From: Dactylellina haptotyla | Lineage: Eukaryota; Ascomycota; Orbiliomycetes; Orbiliales; Orbiliaceae | DNA: 64,000 nt | Direction of reading: 5' to 3' | Assembly: GCA_031310005.1 (NCBI GenBank) | Contig: CM062387.1 | Span: forward strand, 1,674,001-1,738,000 | Shown here: one piece after another, positions 46,539-58,927 of the stretch | Numbering within the stretch: position 1 is the first letter of the stretch | Layout of the letters: every line of letters starts with the position of its first letter | Position numbers and translations under genes: made by a program | Notes under the pieces: model-generated | The model's database searches: none | The model's input: only the letters and a program-made list of their open reading frames with translations | What the model was told of the DNA's origin: nothing

Positions 46539-49500
46539 ATGCAGAGGTTGACCAAGGTTCGTTGGAAACCAATTGCTCGCGCCGGCGCTGGTATCTTTCG
46601 GCCTAGCTAACATATGCCTGCTACGTGTTTTTTTCGTTATATTATATAGTTCGAGTCCAAGTCCTCACGGGCAAAGGGCATCGCCTTCCATCCAAAACGG
46701 TCAGTCATTCGATCCAGCCCCAGTTTTCGGTTGTCGTACGACCAGCAGTCCCTAACGATATTTGTTTTTTGCTTAGACCATGGATCCTCGTTTCCCTCCA
46801 CTCCTCCACCATCCAGCTCTGGGATTACCGGATGGGAACCCTTATCGACCGCTTCGAAGAGCACGATGGACCGGTCCGAGGCGTTGACTTCCACAAAACC
46901 CAGCCTCTCTTCGTATCCGGCGGCGACGATTACAAGATCAAAGTCTGGAGCTACCAGACCCGACGATGCCTGTTTACCCTGAACGGTCATCTCGATTACG
47001 TTCGTACCGTTTTCTTCCATCACGAACTACCCTGGATTGTCAGCAGCAGCGACGATCAAACCATCAGAATATGGAATTGGCAAAACCGAAGTTTGAGTAA
47101 GTCGATACCGATGCCAATTGCGCGTCTCTTTCAATTATCCAAATATAAGCTAACTTTATATCAGTCTGTACCATGACTGGTCACAACCACTATACCATGT
47201 GTGCTCAGTTTCATCCTAAGGAAGACCTTATTGTCTCTGCCTCTCTCGATCAATCTGTGAGGGTGTGGGATATCTCCGGCCTTCGAAAGAAGCACTCCGC
47301 CCCAACATCCATGAGCTTCGAAGACCAAATGGCCAGGAACCAGCAACAGCAAGCCGACATGTTTGGCAACACCGACGCTGTCGTCAAGTTTGTTCTTGAA
47401 GGTCACGACCGGGGTGTGAACTGGGTTGCTTTCCACCCTACCCTACCGTTGATTGTCAGCGCCGGTGACGACAGACTCGTCAAGTTGTGGAGGATGAGCG
47501 GTAGGTTGCGCTTGGATCTTTTTCAAATCTGAGGTGTGGTTCGCTAATATCTATCTCAGACACCAAGGCCTGGGAAGTCGATACATGCAGAGGGCATTTC
47601 CAGAATGCTTCTGCCTGCCTCTTCCACCCTCATCAAGACCTTATTCTCTCCGTGGGCGAGGATAAGACTATCAGGGTTTGGGATTTGAACAAGCGGTCTA
47701 TGGTCCAAACCTTCAAACGAGAAAACGATAGATACTGGGTTATCGCCGCTCATCCTGAAATCAATCTATTTGCCGCCGGCCACGACAATGGTGTTATGGT
47801 CTTCAAGCTCGAACGCGAACGTCCTGCATACAACCTCCATCAAAACAACCTTTTCTTCATCAACAAAGAGAAACACGTCCGAAGCTACGACTTCAACAAG
47901 AATGTTGAGAGCTTGTCGATGGTCAGCTTGAAGAAGCTTGGCAGCCCGTGGATTCCACCAAGAACTTTGAGCTACAACCCAGCTGAGCGAGCTGTCCTCG
48001 TTACTTCGGCAGCGGACGGCGGCACCTATGAGCTTATCCCTCTTCCCAAGGACGCCACAGGCGCCGTTGAACCCACCGACTCGAAACGAGGCACTGGAAA
48101 TAGCGCCGTGTTTGTTGCGAGGAACAGATTCGCCGTATTCACAAGCCAGACCCAACAGATCGACATCAAAGACCTCTCGAACAGCACCACCAAGACCATC
48201 AAGCCTCCGGTCGCGATCAACGACATTTACTTTGGGGGTACCGGTTGCCTCTTGCTCTGCGCTCCTGCAGCTGTTATCCTGTACGACATTCAACAAAAGA
48301 AGACTCTTGCAGAGTTGCCAATTAGCGGCGTGAAATACGTTGTTTGGAGTAATGATGGACTACAAGCCGCCCTCTTGAGCAAGCACAATATCGTCATTGT
48401 CAACAAGAACTTGGAACAGATTAGCACTCTCCACGAAACGATTAGAATCAAGAGCGCTGCCTGGGATGACTCTGGAGTCCTCCTTTACTCCACCCTCAAC
48501 CACATCAAATACACGCTTCCAAATGGGTAAGTCAGATCGTAGAAATGTATGGAGAACTCAGATACTGATACCTATACAGCGACAACGGAATCATCAAGAC
48601 CCTCGACCAAACCGTCTACCTTGTCAAAGTTAAAGGCAAATCAGTCTTCTGTCTCGACCGAGCCGCCAAGCCACGACAGTTTGCCATTGATCCTACCGAA
48701 TACCGATTTAAGCTTGCTCTTGTCAAGAGAAACTACGAAGAGATGCTTCATATTATCAAGAACTCCAACCTCGTCGGCCAAGCTATCATCTCGTATTTAC
48801 AAAAGAAAGGATATCCCGAAATCGCCCTTCAATTTGTCCAAGATCCGGCTACCAAATTCGAGCTCGCCCTGGAGTGTGGTAACCTCGATGTTGCGGTTGA
48901 AATGTGTAGAGAATTGGACAAACCACAACTGTGGCAGAGATTGGGAGCCGAGGCACTCAACCAGGGCAACCATCAAGTTGTCGAGATGACTTATCAGAAG
49001 CTGCGAAGCTTTGACAAGCTCAGCTTCTTATACTTGATCACTGGTGACTACGAGAAGCTCAAGCGTATGGGTAAAATTGCTGCGCACAGAGGAGACTACA
49101 TGTCGCGCTTCCAGAATTCTCTATATCTGGGAGATTCCGCGGAGAGAATAGAACTCTTCAAAGAAATCGATATGTATCCTCTAGCTTATGTTGCTGCCAA
49201 GGCCGCTGGTCTCACCGAGGAAGCGCAAGAGATCCTTGACGCCACTGGAGTCACTGAAGATCAGGTCAACCTTCCCGCCCCTGGTGCCGCACTTGCCCCG
49301 CTACGCGCCGTTAGCGAAACCTACAAAACCAACTGGCCTCTCAAAGCTACTTCCCTTTCTTTCTTCGAAAAGGCACTTCTCGGACAACTCGAAGATCTCA
49401 AGATCGAGGATGAACCATCTGCTCCAGCAACTAATGGCTTCGGCTTCGAGGATGAAGACGCTGAAGGCGAAAGACGGAACGGCAACCTTATGGATGTTGA

Positions 49501-50676
49501 TGACGAGGAAGTCGACACCGCCGGTTGGGATATGGGAGACGATCTGAACATTGAAGATGCCTCTGAAAGCTTTGTTGACGTCCAGAGCGGCGATGCTACC
49601 GGCACCGGTGCTTCCGAGGCAGACAACTGGGCCAGGAATAGTGGTATCGCAGCCGACCACGTCGCCGCAGGATCTTTCGAAACCGCCATGCAACTGCTTA
49701 ATCGCCAAGTCGGTGCCGTCAACTTTGCTCCCCTCAAACCTAGGTTTATGGAAATTTATCAAGCCAGCCGGACGTACCTGCCTGCTACCGAGGGTCTTGA
49801 GCCGCTAGTCAACTACATTAGAAGAAACCCGGATGTCGCTGATGGACGAAAAGTACTACCATTCATTCCAAAGAATATCGAAACCATAAGATCCGGCGAA
49901 CTCCAGAAGGGTTATGCCGCCATGAAAGCCAACACACTCGCGGACGGTGTTGTCTCATTCAAAAATGTACTCCACTCGATACTGGTCACCGCCGTTTCGT
50001 CGAAAGATGAAGTTGAGGATGTAAGTTTATTTACTTCCACGAAATCTGGAAAACATGAATCTAACGTTAAACTTTTATTAGGCCAAACAAATGATCCAAT
50101 CCGCCACAGAGTACATAACCGGCATGTCGATAGAATTGGCGCGCCGAGAGCTCCCGGATACCACCGAGAACGCCCAGAGAAATTTGGAACTCGCAGCTTA
50201 CTTCACCAAGCCTCAACTTGAGGGCACACACAAAATTTTGGCGCTGTTAGCCGCTATGAAGACCGCTTACACCAAGAAGAATCTGTCTTTGGCTGGACAC
50301 TTTGCCAACAAGGTGTTGGAGAGTGGCGCCCCAGCAAAGATGGCCGAACAGGTATGTTTTTTATGCTCTATCGCTATCAATCTCACGTCCGATTTGAATC
50401 TTTAATGCTAATGACTTGATTCCTCGGTAGGCTCGTAAAATCAAAGCTGCAAGCGAGCGCAACCCCACCGACGCCATTGAGATCGAGTACGACCAGTACG
50501 CTGAATTCGAAATCTGCGCGGGCACTTTTACGCCCATATACTCTGGTGCGCCGCTCGAACAGTGCCCCTTCGATGGAAGCAAGTACCATAGTTCGTGGAA
50601 GGGTAAAGTCTGCGCTGTGTGCGAGGTTTGTCAGATCGGTGCACCGGCTAGCGGATTACGGCTTTTGGCTGGTTAG
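46539..50676 (+). CDS. COP1: Coatomer subunit alpha (alpha-COP)
   Basis: Large subunit of the COPI coat, which forms Golgi-to-ER retrograde vesicles and binds dilysine cargo signals. Exons 46539-46556, 46650-46699, 46777-47096, 47165-47500, 47560-48526, 48580-50020, 50082-50351 and 50431-50676 total 3648 nt, 1215 aa, the usual size. The first exon is only MQRLTK, and its GTTCGT donor is unusual but required. WD40 repeats fill the N-terminal third ([100 protein letters not shown]). A second propeller and alpha-solenoid follow ([37 protein letters not shown]). An acidic linker (about 800-870) precedes the C-terminal domain, which ends with [20 protein letters not shown] and [14 protein letters not shown]. 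Divergent from UGGT. Confidence 0.97.
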
Positions 50677-51175
50677 TTTATTTCACGTGGGAAGTAGTTA
50701 ATATCGGATGAGAGTGGGGAAGGATTATTTAGCAACCGTTTTTTTTCACGAGTGTAATTTTTTTTCGCTCTTATATTTTCTTCTTTGTTTCTCTATTCTC
50801 TTGTGAATGATAACTACTTTTGGATTCCAAGTAACCCGCTGTAGTCTTGGGCGTCGTCGTCGTCGTTGACATTTTCCTCCATTTTTTATTTTATTTTGAA
50901 GGATGAAACGGAAGGAGGTAGTCCTTGTGGATTTCCTTTTTGTGTTTTATTTGTCCGTAAAAAAGCAGAGATGAATCGAAGAAAAGAATATACAATTTTT
51001 ATATATGGCATTAAATTTTATTTGTACCGGGAGATATTGACATCACTTCTTTGAACGCCTTGTTCGGATTCCAACGTCAAGCTTCCCAATAACTCCCTCC
51101 CAAATAGAAGATCCCAATCGAAACTAGAGAGGCAGTTGATATTAGTTACTTGTATACCGTATTCTGAATAGATCC

Positions 51176-51520
51176 TTACACAATCAAGTCCGTTGTCTCG
51201 GTATACTCCGGATACGGCTCCAATCCCCACCATCTTTTCTTTATTGCGATGTTGCGAAGATATTTGACGGCGAGAATATATAAAGCCGTGATAACAAAAA
51301 CTATGTCATCGAGAGAGTATCGGTAGGGAACGAAATGTCGCCAGCAAAGCTCTCTTTGGGCTTTGTCATGTTCTGGATCATTAATCACGAGTTCATCGCC
51401 ATCATCCGGCGGATCTGGATCGTGGTCCTGTAATACGAGATCTTGGTCTAAATCGGTCAATCGCAGAGATATCAAAAATGAAGACAATTTCGAAAAAGTA
51501 TATAGATTTGATGAAATCAT
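51176..51520 (-). CDS. Possible small single-pass membrane protein (uncertain)
   Basis: Open frame whose last ~85 codons look protein-like: acidic DHDPDPPDDGDELVINDPE, then AQRELCWRHFVPYRYSLDD, a hydrophobic segment IVFVITALYILAVKYL, a basic RNIAIKKRWWG and a tail YPEYTETTDLIV. A TTACAG acceptor lies just before the DHDPDPP codons, and an ATG with a GTATGG donor lies near 51634, so the true gene could be two exons. I recognise no family and there is no supporting neighbour. It may be spurious. Confidence 0.3.
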   Translation of the reverse strand: MISSNLYTFSKLSSFLISLRLTDLDQDLVLQDHDPDPPDDGDELVINDPEHDKAQRELCWRHFVPYRYSLDDIVFVITALYILAVKYLRNIAIKKRWWGLEPYPEYTETTDLIV

Positions 51521-52842
51521 TGTTCTGCATGGTGCTTGGTATTATATGTATATGTATACAAAAGGCTAGTTTAAGAATCGGAGATGGTATTGAAAAAAGT
51601 GTTTGGAGGATATGAGACTCGGAGTCCCATACCCGTCGACGCCCCATGATGCCGACCATATACATAGTTAGGTATAGTATACATCTGGCTTGAGCGCTCG
51701 TGTCTCGCTGGCGAAAACTCTTTTTTTTTTTTTCGGAATCCTCAAACTGTAAGTGGGCATTTTATACTCCAGGCATATCTGGTGGTTGAGCCCTGTTGTT
51801 GGTGGTACGCTACGTACGGATCTCGTTGATCGCAGTTGTCATACGTCGGGATCACCCCGTTAGTTAGCTACGTTGGGTATACATTCTAGAATCTTACTGT
51901 TACAATGACCACGTTGCTTCTGTGTTGGATTGTAAAAACATTACCATACTATTAAATTATTAAACGTGCGATTATATACAAAATAATAATAACTTCGGGC
52001 AGTTTGTTTCTCCCTTCAACCGTCCGGGATGGTGATCCATTCTTCTTCACTGTCAGCTGCTCTTCAGGGAGCGTGAATATATTCTAACCCTCCCACAGAA
52101 GCACAACATGTAACTCTAGGAACTATCTTGTTGCTAGAAATATTGATTAAAATTATAACTATAAGCTGTTGACCACTAAATTGGTACAGTCTAACGGAAG
52201 TCGCTGTCCTGATATACTTTTCTTTGGATATACCTGCAAATTAGAGTCGGTATATATTAACTGTAGATATTAGGTGGTGTTGATTCATAAGAAGGGGTTG
52301 ACGTAAGGAGAACTTAAACATATATATTGGGGAATCCTTGAAGCTGTCCCCACATAGGACTAGATATATTCATGTATTTTGACAAGTCCTTTCGGACCTT
52401 GCCAATTAGTTAGTACATTTCAAAATTTTATAAAATGGTGAGAATGATAGCTCGTTATATGATTGAGCCTTCATGATGGTCTGTGTTAAAAATCGAATTA
52501 TTATTGAGTAGTGACAATGAGAGTGTTCTTTTATCTAGTTATTATTGAGACTTTATGATAGTTTGTATTGAATGGCAAAGTATAATTGAGCGGTAACCAT
52601 GACATCGCCCAATTACAGAAGTTCTGGATTCTGAGATGTTGTAATAAACGGGTGTATCCAAATGCATTATCTCGTGTTCTAGTCCTATACACAGAGCTCA
52701 TAACTTCGAATATTGTTTTCAGAAGTCATATAATGCTTCCGCAGAGGCAGATTATAGAGAAGGCTTAATTTTGGTCAACATCAAAGAATTTCCATGAGAA
52801 ATCCTGTTAGCTTAGGTCATGAGATAAGTAGATGGATATGTT

Positions 52843-52893
52843 GTCATTATTATTATTATTTCAATTATTATTGTTGTTGTTATTGTTATTATT
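52843..52893. repeat. (ATT)n / (GTT)n microsatellite
   Basis: TTATTATTATT and TTGTTGTTGTTATTGTTATTATT tracts, a compound trinucleotide repeat in AT-rich DNA. Confidence 0.7.
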
Positions 52894-52968
52894 CTGAAAT
52901 ACTTCGGCCATACGAGCTGGAAAGCTCTTGACCCATTCTCTCCACTTTTTTGACAATTCAGATACTGC

Positions 52969-53004
52969 TTCTTCTTGTTCTTCTTGTTCTTCTTGTTCTT
53001 CTTA
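52969..53004. repeat. Four copies of a 9-bp repeat TTCTTCTTG
   Basis: Units at 52969-52977, 52978-52986, 52987-52995 and 52996-53004 (the last ends in A). On the minus strand it would read as repeated KKN, but no gene is evident around it. Confidence 0.8.
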
Positions 53005-53418
53005 TAGGCAGGCAAACATTAGGATTGCCAGTCATCATACTGGCTGTATAATAATACTGTCTGACATAAGATAAGTGGATGAATACTTTTTGCGAATATT
53101 TTTGATTATCCTAGCTCGCAGGCGATCATCTTAGGGTCACCCGCCATCATGATCGTTCTGACGTTCCAGAACTTCATTTTGAGGAATTATAGTTAACGCA
53201 TAGAGTATTTTTTTTACTCTGCTATGGTGAAGTGCAGAGAATATGGAGAGGAAAGAGAGGAATGTGGGGTGAGCCCCCGATTAAATAGTTTCCTATGGTA
53301 CAATATAGCGCTACCCACGCGCCGGGATTATATACAAATGTGCGGAGACAAATAGTATCCACGCAGAGAAGAGAGCTACAGACCACGCGACTCATCTAGC
53401 TTGTGTCGTCGTGGAGAT

Positions 53419-54070
53419 CTAATCACACCGTCCATCTTTCCACCCGTCTCTCCATCGTTCCTTCCAGAAGTTACAGTCGAACTCCGGCTTTCCTAACTTC
53501 TTGTTCACCTCGTTATGCGCCTTACACATCCACCGTCCAAAGTCTTCCTGGCTATCCAGCTTGGGTGTGTTAGCCGGTTGTTTCATCCAGACGGAGAAAT
53601 CTTCGGCGCAGACCCAACACGGGTACGCGCGAGATAATATTGATAAGAACGACTGCATATCCGATTTCTGTGAAGGTGTTGGGGAAGTTGGATATGTAGC
53701 TGTTATAGAGTGTAGAAGTGTCCAGGTCGACCGGCCGAGTTGTTCAACATCCGGTGGGCAGTCTGTTCTTTCCTGTGGTGGGGGTGAGACCACCGTTGAG
53801 AGAGGTGTGGATTTAGATTTACCACCGGTGAGCATGGCGGACATATTTGCCATGTCGCGGTAGGAATTACACGCACGGCATCTACGAAATAGTCAACAAG
53901 ATGTATAGAATACAAAAGGACATGGTTATTGTGTTGGGTGTCACTTACGGCTTTCCGTCTGGGCCGAGGATTATGCCAGACTTTGAGATTGTTCCTTTAT
54001 GGGCTGGCGGTTGCGGAAGCACCGTCGCCTCTGAGGACTTTTCAGAGCTATCCGGGCCAGGGGCGGTCAT
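53419..54070 (-). CDS. ERV1: FAD-linked sulfhydryl oxidase ERV1
   Basis: Flavoprotein of the mitochondrial intermembrane space that reoxidises Mia40 in the disulfide relay and passes electrons to cytochrome c or oxygen. Minus-strand exons 54070-53949 and 53881-53419 (intron 67 nt, GTAAGT...CGTAG) total 585 nt, 194 aa. The N-terminal shuttle pair is in PCRACNSYRD (Cys42, Cys45). The ERV/ALR domain has LGRSTWTLLHSITATYP, the active-site YPCWVCAEDF (Cys129, Cys132), DFGRWMCKAHNEVNKKLGKP (FAD-binding H-N-x-V-N) and the structural FDC. Size and motif order are standard. A divergent methyltransferase gene begins 577 bp away. Confidence 0.97.
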
Positions 54071-54646
54071 GATCAAACTCTTCTATTATGTTACCCCTAC
54101 GTAGAGCTGTGTGAAATTGCGCGCTGGAGAAAACTTGTCTCGAAGTCACCATGCTTTCTAAGATTAGAAATCAGAGCTTTATGTCAGCGACGCACAGAGA
54201 TTTTGCAACAGGCGTTTTGCGTTGCCCGACGCTCAGACATTGCTATGCTGCAAGCAGCTATCCCCCCTCAAATTCATGTTATAAATTGATAATTGAGGGT
54301 ATATAGTAGGCTGTAAGGGTATGAAATCGGTCGAAATAACAAATAATCCTAGAAGGCGCGGGATTCACGCCCTTATCAGACAGCTACGGCCATCTGCATA
54401 CACCGCTGCAGCTTGCTTACCACAAAACCTGCTAAGCAGGGATGCGGTGTTGCACCAGTCGCGGGTCGGCGGTTCGCAGCGCGGGGCACAAGACAGGAAA
54501 GGTGACTATAAATTGTTATGCCTCGGTCACGGACACAAGATAATTGAACGCATCAGATCTGGATCTATTCTATTATTCTATCTAGCGCGACCTTGAGATT
54601 GGAAGAATAAGGCTTCCCTTTGGCTATATCCTACCAATTGCTCAGA
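54071..54646. promoter_or_regulatory. Divergent promoter region of ERV1 and methyltransferase
   Basis: 576-bp head-to-head spacer. No specific binding site recognised; a short open frame at 54321-54596 looks spurious. Confidence 0.45.
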
Positions 54647-55843
54647 ATGGCGACTGCTGCGACAATTACCCCCACCACGGCCGAGGCGCCAACTAGCATA
54701 GATACCGGAGCGTGGGCCGGTCTCAAAGATCGTATCAAAACACACTACGATCTTCTCTCTGATTATTATTATTCCCTCTGGTAGGTTCCACGATTCGATA
54801 TCATCTTTGCATAATGGCGTTCGCTAACTAATGGTCGCATATTCATCGCACAGGGGTGAACATATCCACCATGGGTATTTCACAGAAGACCCTACAGACA
54901 CAAAAGAAGCTGCCCAACGCCGTCTCATCACGCTCTTGCTCGAACGCTCTGAAGTCCCATCGAACTCTCGAGTGCTCGATGTCGGTTGCGGTGTAGGAGG
55001 AACTACGCGGTATCTGGCGCACGAGCACAGCTGCAGCGTGACCGGAGTAACCATCAGTGGGAAACAGGTAGAGATCGCGAGACGACTATCCGACGATGAA
55101 GCGGCGAAGTTTAGTGGAGAATCTACCGAGAAGATAGAAGGATGGACTTCACTTTCACCCGGAAAAGTTCGATTCATCGAGCTTGATGCTGAAAAGATGG
55201 GAGAGTACTTTGATGGGACAGAAGGAAAGGAGGGCGATTTTGATGCAGTGTGGATATCGGAGGCGATGAGCCATCTTCCTCATAAGCAATTGTTTTTCGA
55301 TAACGCTTTCAAGTTATTGAAGAGTGGCGGCGGTGGCAAGTTGGTTGTCGCGGATTGGTTCAAGGCCGAGAATCTTGGTGAGCAGGAAATGCAAGATGAC
55401 ATTCAGCCCATTGAAGGTAAGAAGTATAACAACATTCCAGGTCTTGAGTATTACATAAAGACTAACCAAAATAAATTGATAACTCCCACAGCTGGCATGT
55501 TATTACCTCCACTCTGCACCATGTCCGAATACGTTGAACACGCGAAAACAGCTGGATTCAAAGTATATTCCGAGCCGTTTGATATCAGCGAGAATGTGAA
55601 GAAAACATGGTATGTCAACAAAGCTCAAAATCAATCTTTTTTGTTCTTCTTCCTCAAAGACCGATTGTTCTAACTCATCCTAGGGATATTTCGCTATCAT
55701 TGGTTCAGAACCCGTCGCTGTGGATGTTGGCGATTGCGGCCGGAAGAGACATCATTTCGTTCTTACGAGCCTTCCAAGCTATGAGACGAGGGTATAAAAA
55801 TAAGACATTCAAGTACGCCGTAATTGCATTTGAAAAGGCTTAA
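54647..55843 (+). CDS. SAM-dependent methyltransferase, gamma-tocopherol methyltransferase-like
   Basis: Class I methyltransferase. Exons 54647-54780, 54854-55416, 55492-55609 and 55684-55843 total 975 nt, 324 aa. All three introns (73-75 nt) have good borders. The start region has KDRIKTHYDLLSDYYYSLWG then EHIHHGYF, the substrate-side entry typical of the tocopherol/sterol-type group. Motif I VLDVGCGVGGTTRYLA is near residues 85-100; motif II-like FDAVWISEAMSHLPHKQLFF and GGKLVVADWFKAENL follow. The C-terminal part LWMLAIAAGRDIISFLRAFQ resembles fungal relatives. The substrate cannot be read from sequence; phenolic, prenyl-lipid or polyamine acceptors are all possible. Convergent with the ABCG transporter (300 bp between the 3' ends), which with the nearby Zn2Cys6 gene suggests a common task. 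Confidence 0.9.
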
Positions 55844-56143
55844 TAGAAACCTTGTCCCCAAATAGAAAATTTATCGTGTATCGACATCCGATCTTTATAT
55901 CTAGACTTTTTCATTAGCAGGTGCAGTTGTCGCGGGGCGTCTACTATATCAAATCAGTCGTTATAGATACTATTTCTCGTAACTTTAATTTTCTCTAATA
56001 ATAAAAGTCCTATTAAAACAAACAGCCGCTTGAGAGATAGAATACACTTCAACTCCAATTGAGATGTCTAAAATGATTGCGATATAACCGATCTAATCCC
56101 CGATTACATGTAACCTCTAGTAGAAACTGTAATGAAATCCTTC

Positions 56144-58191
56144 TCAATCGTTTCTTAGACGTAATACAAGATAGCTGAGGAGTCTATAGACCACAATAAT
56201 AGCGATCATTATTCCAACCCACTCGCCCTCCTTATTGAGAGATATGTTGAAAGCCTTAAGAACAGCTGTTCCCTCAATTTTACCTTCCGAAATCAAATCG
56301 CTTGGATACGAACACTGGAAACCATCGCCCAAACGAGCACAAGAATACGTGCGATCCTTGAACTCGTTTACCATCATACCTTGAAAAACGTACGCCTGAT
56401 AGTCGATATAGTGGAAGACATATTTCCAGAATGGGTTCAGAATGTTCATGGGGACCAGGAATCCGTCGACACACATCCAGAGACCGTTTGCAAACGCTGT
56501 GACAGCCAACGCAACGACGAAGATGGGGAATATAACGGATACGAGTACAACGAGCGACTCAGCTGCTAGGAGATCAAGAAATAGCCACATGGTGTACAGA
56601 AAGAAGGCGTTCCCGTCCAGGCGAAAGCCGCTCATGAAGTATTCTATGACTGAGAAGAGGATCGCGATGAGGAATAGGAACGGAAGCCCGATGATGAAGT
56701 TTGAAATCAAAAAGGCGAAAGGCCCGACTAGTCCGTTGGCGCGTTCCTTCGCAAAATTTGCTTGATCCTCGAGGAAAGCAGGAACGTACGCTACGGCCAT
56801 GAACGACATGAAGGCCGAGCCGAAGAAGATTGCGTTGATAAATGGCTGGATATATTCCTGACTGGTTTTCAGGCGTAGAAATACGGTACCCATGAGGATA
56901 GCAAGGCCGAGGTACATGATGATACGTATCTCGTAGGCTACGATATCACGGTAGGCTTTGATCCACGAACGTTGCAACAAAACCCACGGTATCTTCCACG
57001 GGCTTGGTTTCTGGATTTTCATCTTGGAGAGATCTTGGACGTGGCCGGCGTCCTTTGAAGTGAAGACGCTGCTTTCGACTTCATCGGCTAGTTGCAATGC
57101 TTGCCGACTTGCACTCCATGCCTCGATGATCCTCTGCGTTCGCTGGTAGACTCTATCGCCTTCCTTCGCGAGATCGGTGTTGATGAGGTCCAAGTAAAAT
57201 TCGGCTGGGTTGGTTTCGGAAGGCATATGCAAATCGAGGCCGGAGAAGTAATGAGACGCTTCATTTAACGGGCCGAAATAGCACATCTTCCCCTTGGACA
57301 TCAAAGCCAGTTTGTCAAAGAGTTTATAAGTTGCAGTCGATGGCTGATGGATGGAAGCAATGACGATCAACTACGTTATATTTCTGTTAGTGAAACGTCA
57401 CATGTGACCATGTAGGAGGCGGTATACCTTGTTTCTCTTTGCAATGGCTCTTATGAAGTTGATAACTTCATAGCTGAGGGTGGAATCGAGACCGCTTGTT
57501 GGTTCATCGAGGAACAGAATCCTGGGATCAGTGACAAGACGGCTCGCAACTCCTAAGCGTTTTTTCTGTCCACCGCTAAGACCTTTCCTAATAGGTGTGC
57601 CGACGATTGTATGGGCTTGTTCTTGGAGACCAAAGCTAGCTATCAGATCATCCGTCCGCTGCTCTCTTTCAGCGTGAGAAATATGACTATTTTTATTTAT
57701 ATATAGATTAGATGTGAAATGTTACAGAGAGTAAAAAATTCTTACCTGGATAGGGCCAATCCGGCTGCAAACTTCATTGTTTCTCGGACGGTCAAACTTC
57801 CAATTAATGCGTCCTCCTGCTCAACATAACTCGATAAATGCCGTATTGTTTGCAAGTTCATCTTTTGACCATTTGCCATGATATCTCCGGTCGTGACTGC
57901 ACCAGCTGCTGCTTTACGGTGTGCGAGGGCGTTCAACATGGTTGTCTTGCCGGAACCACTAGGGCCCATGATGGCAAGCATCTCGCCGGCATTCACAATA
58001 CCATGGGCATTGTCGAGAATTTGTATTGACTTTTTTGTCTTTCGGTCCTTGACCGTGACGGTTAGATTCTTCCAGGAGAAGTGGTCCACTGCATCGTTGA
58101 TAAGGTGGGAAGTTTGGACCCGGTTTAGTTCCAAATCCGCAGGGCCGAAATGAATATTCCCTGGTTCGACTGATGTGCCATCGGAACTCAT
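56144..58191 (-). CDS. ABCG (WHITE-type) half transporter
   Basis: ATP-binding cassette half transporter that must dimerise, probably exporting a lipophilic compound at the plasma membrane or an organelle. Minus-strand exons 58191-57746, 57686-57428 and 57370-56144 total 1932 nt, 643 aa. The nucleotide-binding domain comes first: Walker [10 protein letters not shown] (76-84), Q-loop [10 protein letters not shown], signature [15 protein letters not shown], Walker [14 protein letters not shown] and the His-loop IASIHQPS. About six membrane segments follow from [19 protein letters not shown], with a large loop ([18 protein letters not shown]) before the last segment. Reverse NBD-TMD order with one of each is diagnostic of ABCG half transporters. 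Shares its neighbourhood with a Zn2Cys6 regulator and a methyltransferase. Confidence 0.96.
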
Positions 58192-58927
58192 TGTGATTGT
58201 ATTAGATATAAGTAAATTGTATTAAAGATAGATTATTCTTGGAAGCTTGAAATAACTGTTATTAATTTTCTGAGGAAATAACCATCCACACAAGTTGGTC
58301 AAATTCGACTGCTCTCTTTTATAATTTAATGTACTTGGATGCTGACAGCCGGGATATATTAAGATTGAAGAGCGGCGACCGTCTTAATCCCTGTCATCCG
58401 GGGAACGAAAGGGCTTGGCAAGGCTCGAAGCCCGACTTTTCCAGCAAATGGTGGTAGCGGTTCGGCAACCTCGGGAACCTTATTGCCAGTTAAACCCCGG
58501 TGACCACAACCACATGAAAGCCGATCAACTCATGCTGCAGTGTCATATCGAGATATTGCGGCTGTACAGCGGTTTGGCTATCAAATCCTATAGCAAATTG
58601 GTTTCGAGATGTTTCTAACATGAATAGCGGACAGATCCGCGAACGTGAGAAGATTCGGATATCTAATATTATTACAAATTATATAATATATACAGGTGTA
58701 ATGCGCATTCATGCTCGTTAATGTCAAGTCCTTTTATACCCTAAGCTCAGAATGGGTAGCATATTCAAATTGCGATATCGCCCTTTTCTTAACACTGATT
58801 CCTCAACGTAGTATGTTGCCATAAAAAGATATTTCATATAAAAGATATATGCCGATGATGCTATCAGGTTGGAGACCGCGCGATGCTCGATGATTTCTGA
58901 TTAATCAAGGGACTATCTGGCAGGTAC
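58192..58927. other. Intergenic region: ABCG promoter and 3' flank of the Zn2Cys6 gene
   Basis: 736 bp. The GC-richer stretch 58380-58520 contains several CGG/CCG triplets (CATCCGGGG, GCGGTTCGG, CCTCGGGAA), the half-site used by Zn2Cys6 factors, but no clean symmetric pair that I can defend. No gene visible. Confidence 0.45.

Larger units (their letters stand above)
50677..53418. other. Gene-poor region between coatomer alpha and ERV1
   Basis: 2.7 kb, AT-rich after about 51700. It contains the coatomer 3' flank, one weak candidate gene near 51176-51520 (listed separately) and microsatellites near 52843-52893 and 52969-53004. A plus-strand T-run lies at 51721-51734. I see no other coding sequence. 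Confidence 0.5.

Noticed and set aside
58380-58520. CGG/CCG triplets as Zn2Cys6 operator
   Set aside because: Several triplets occur but no clear symmetric spacing; GC-richer DNA explains them.
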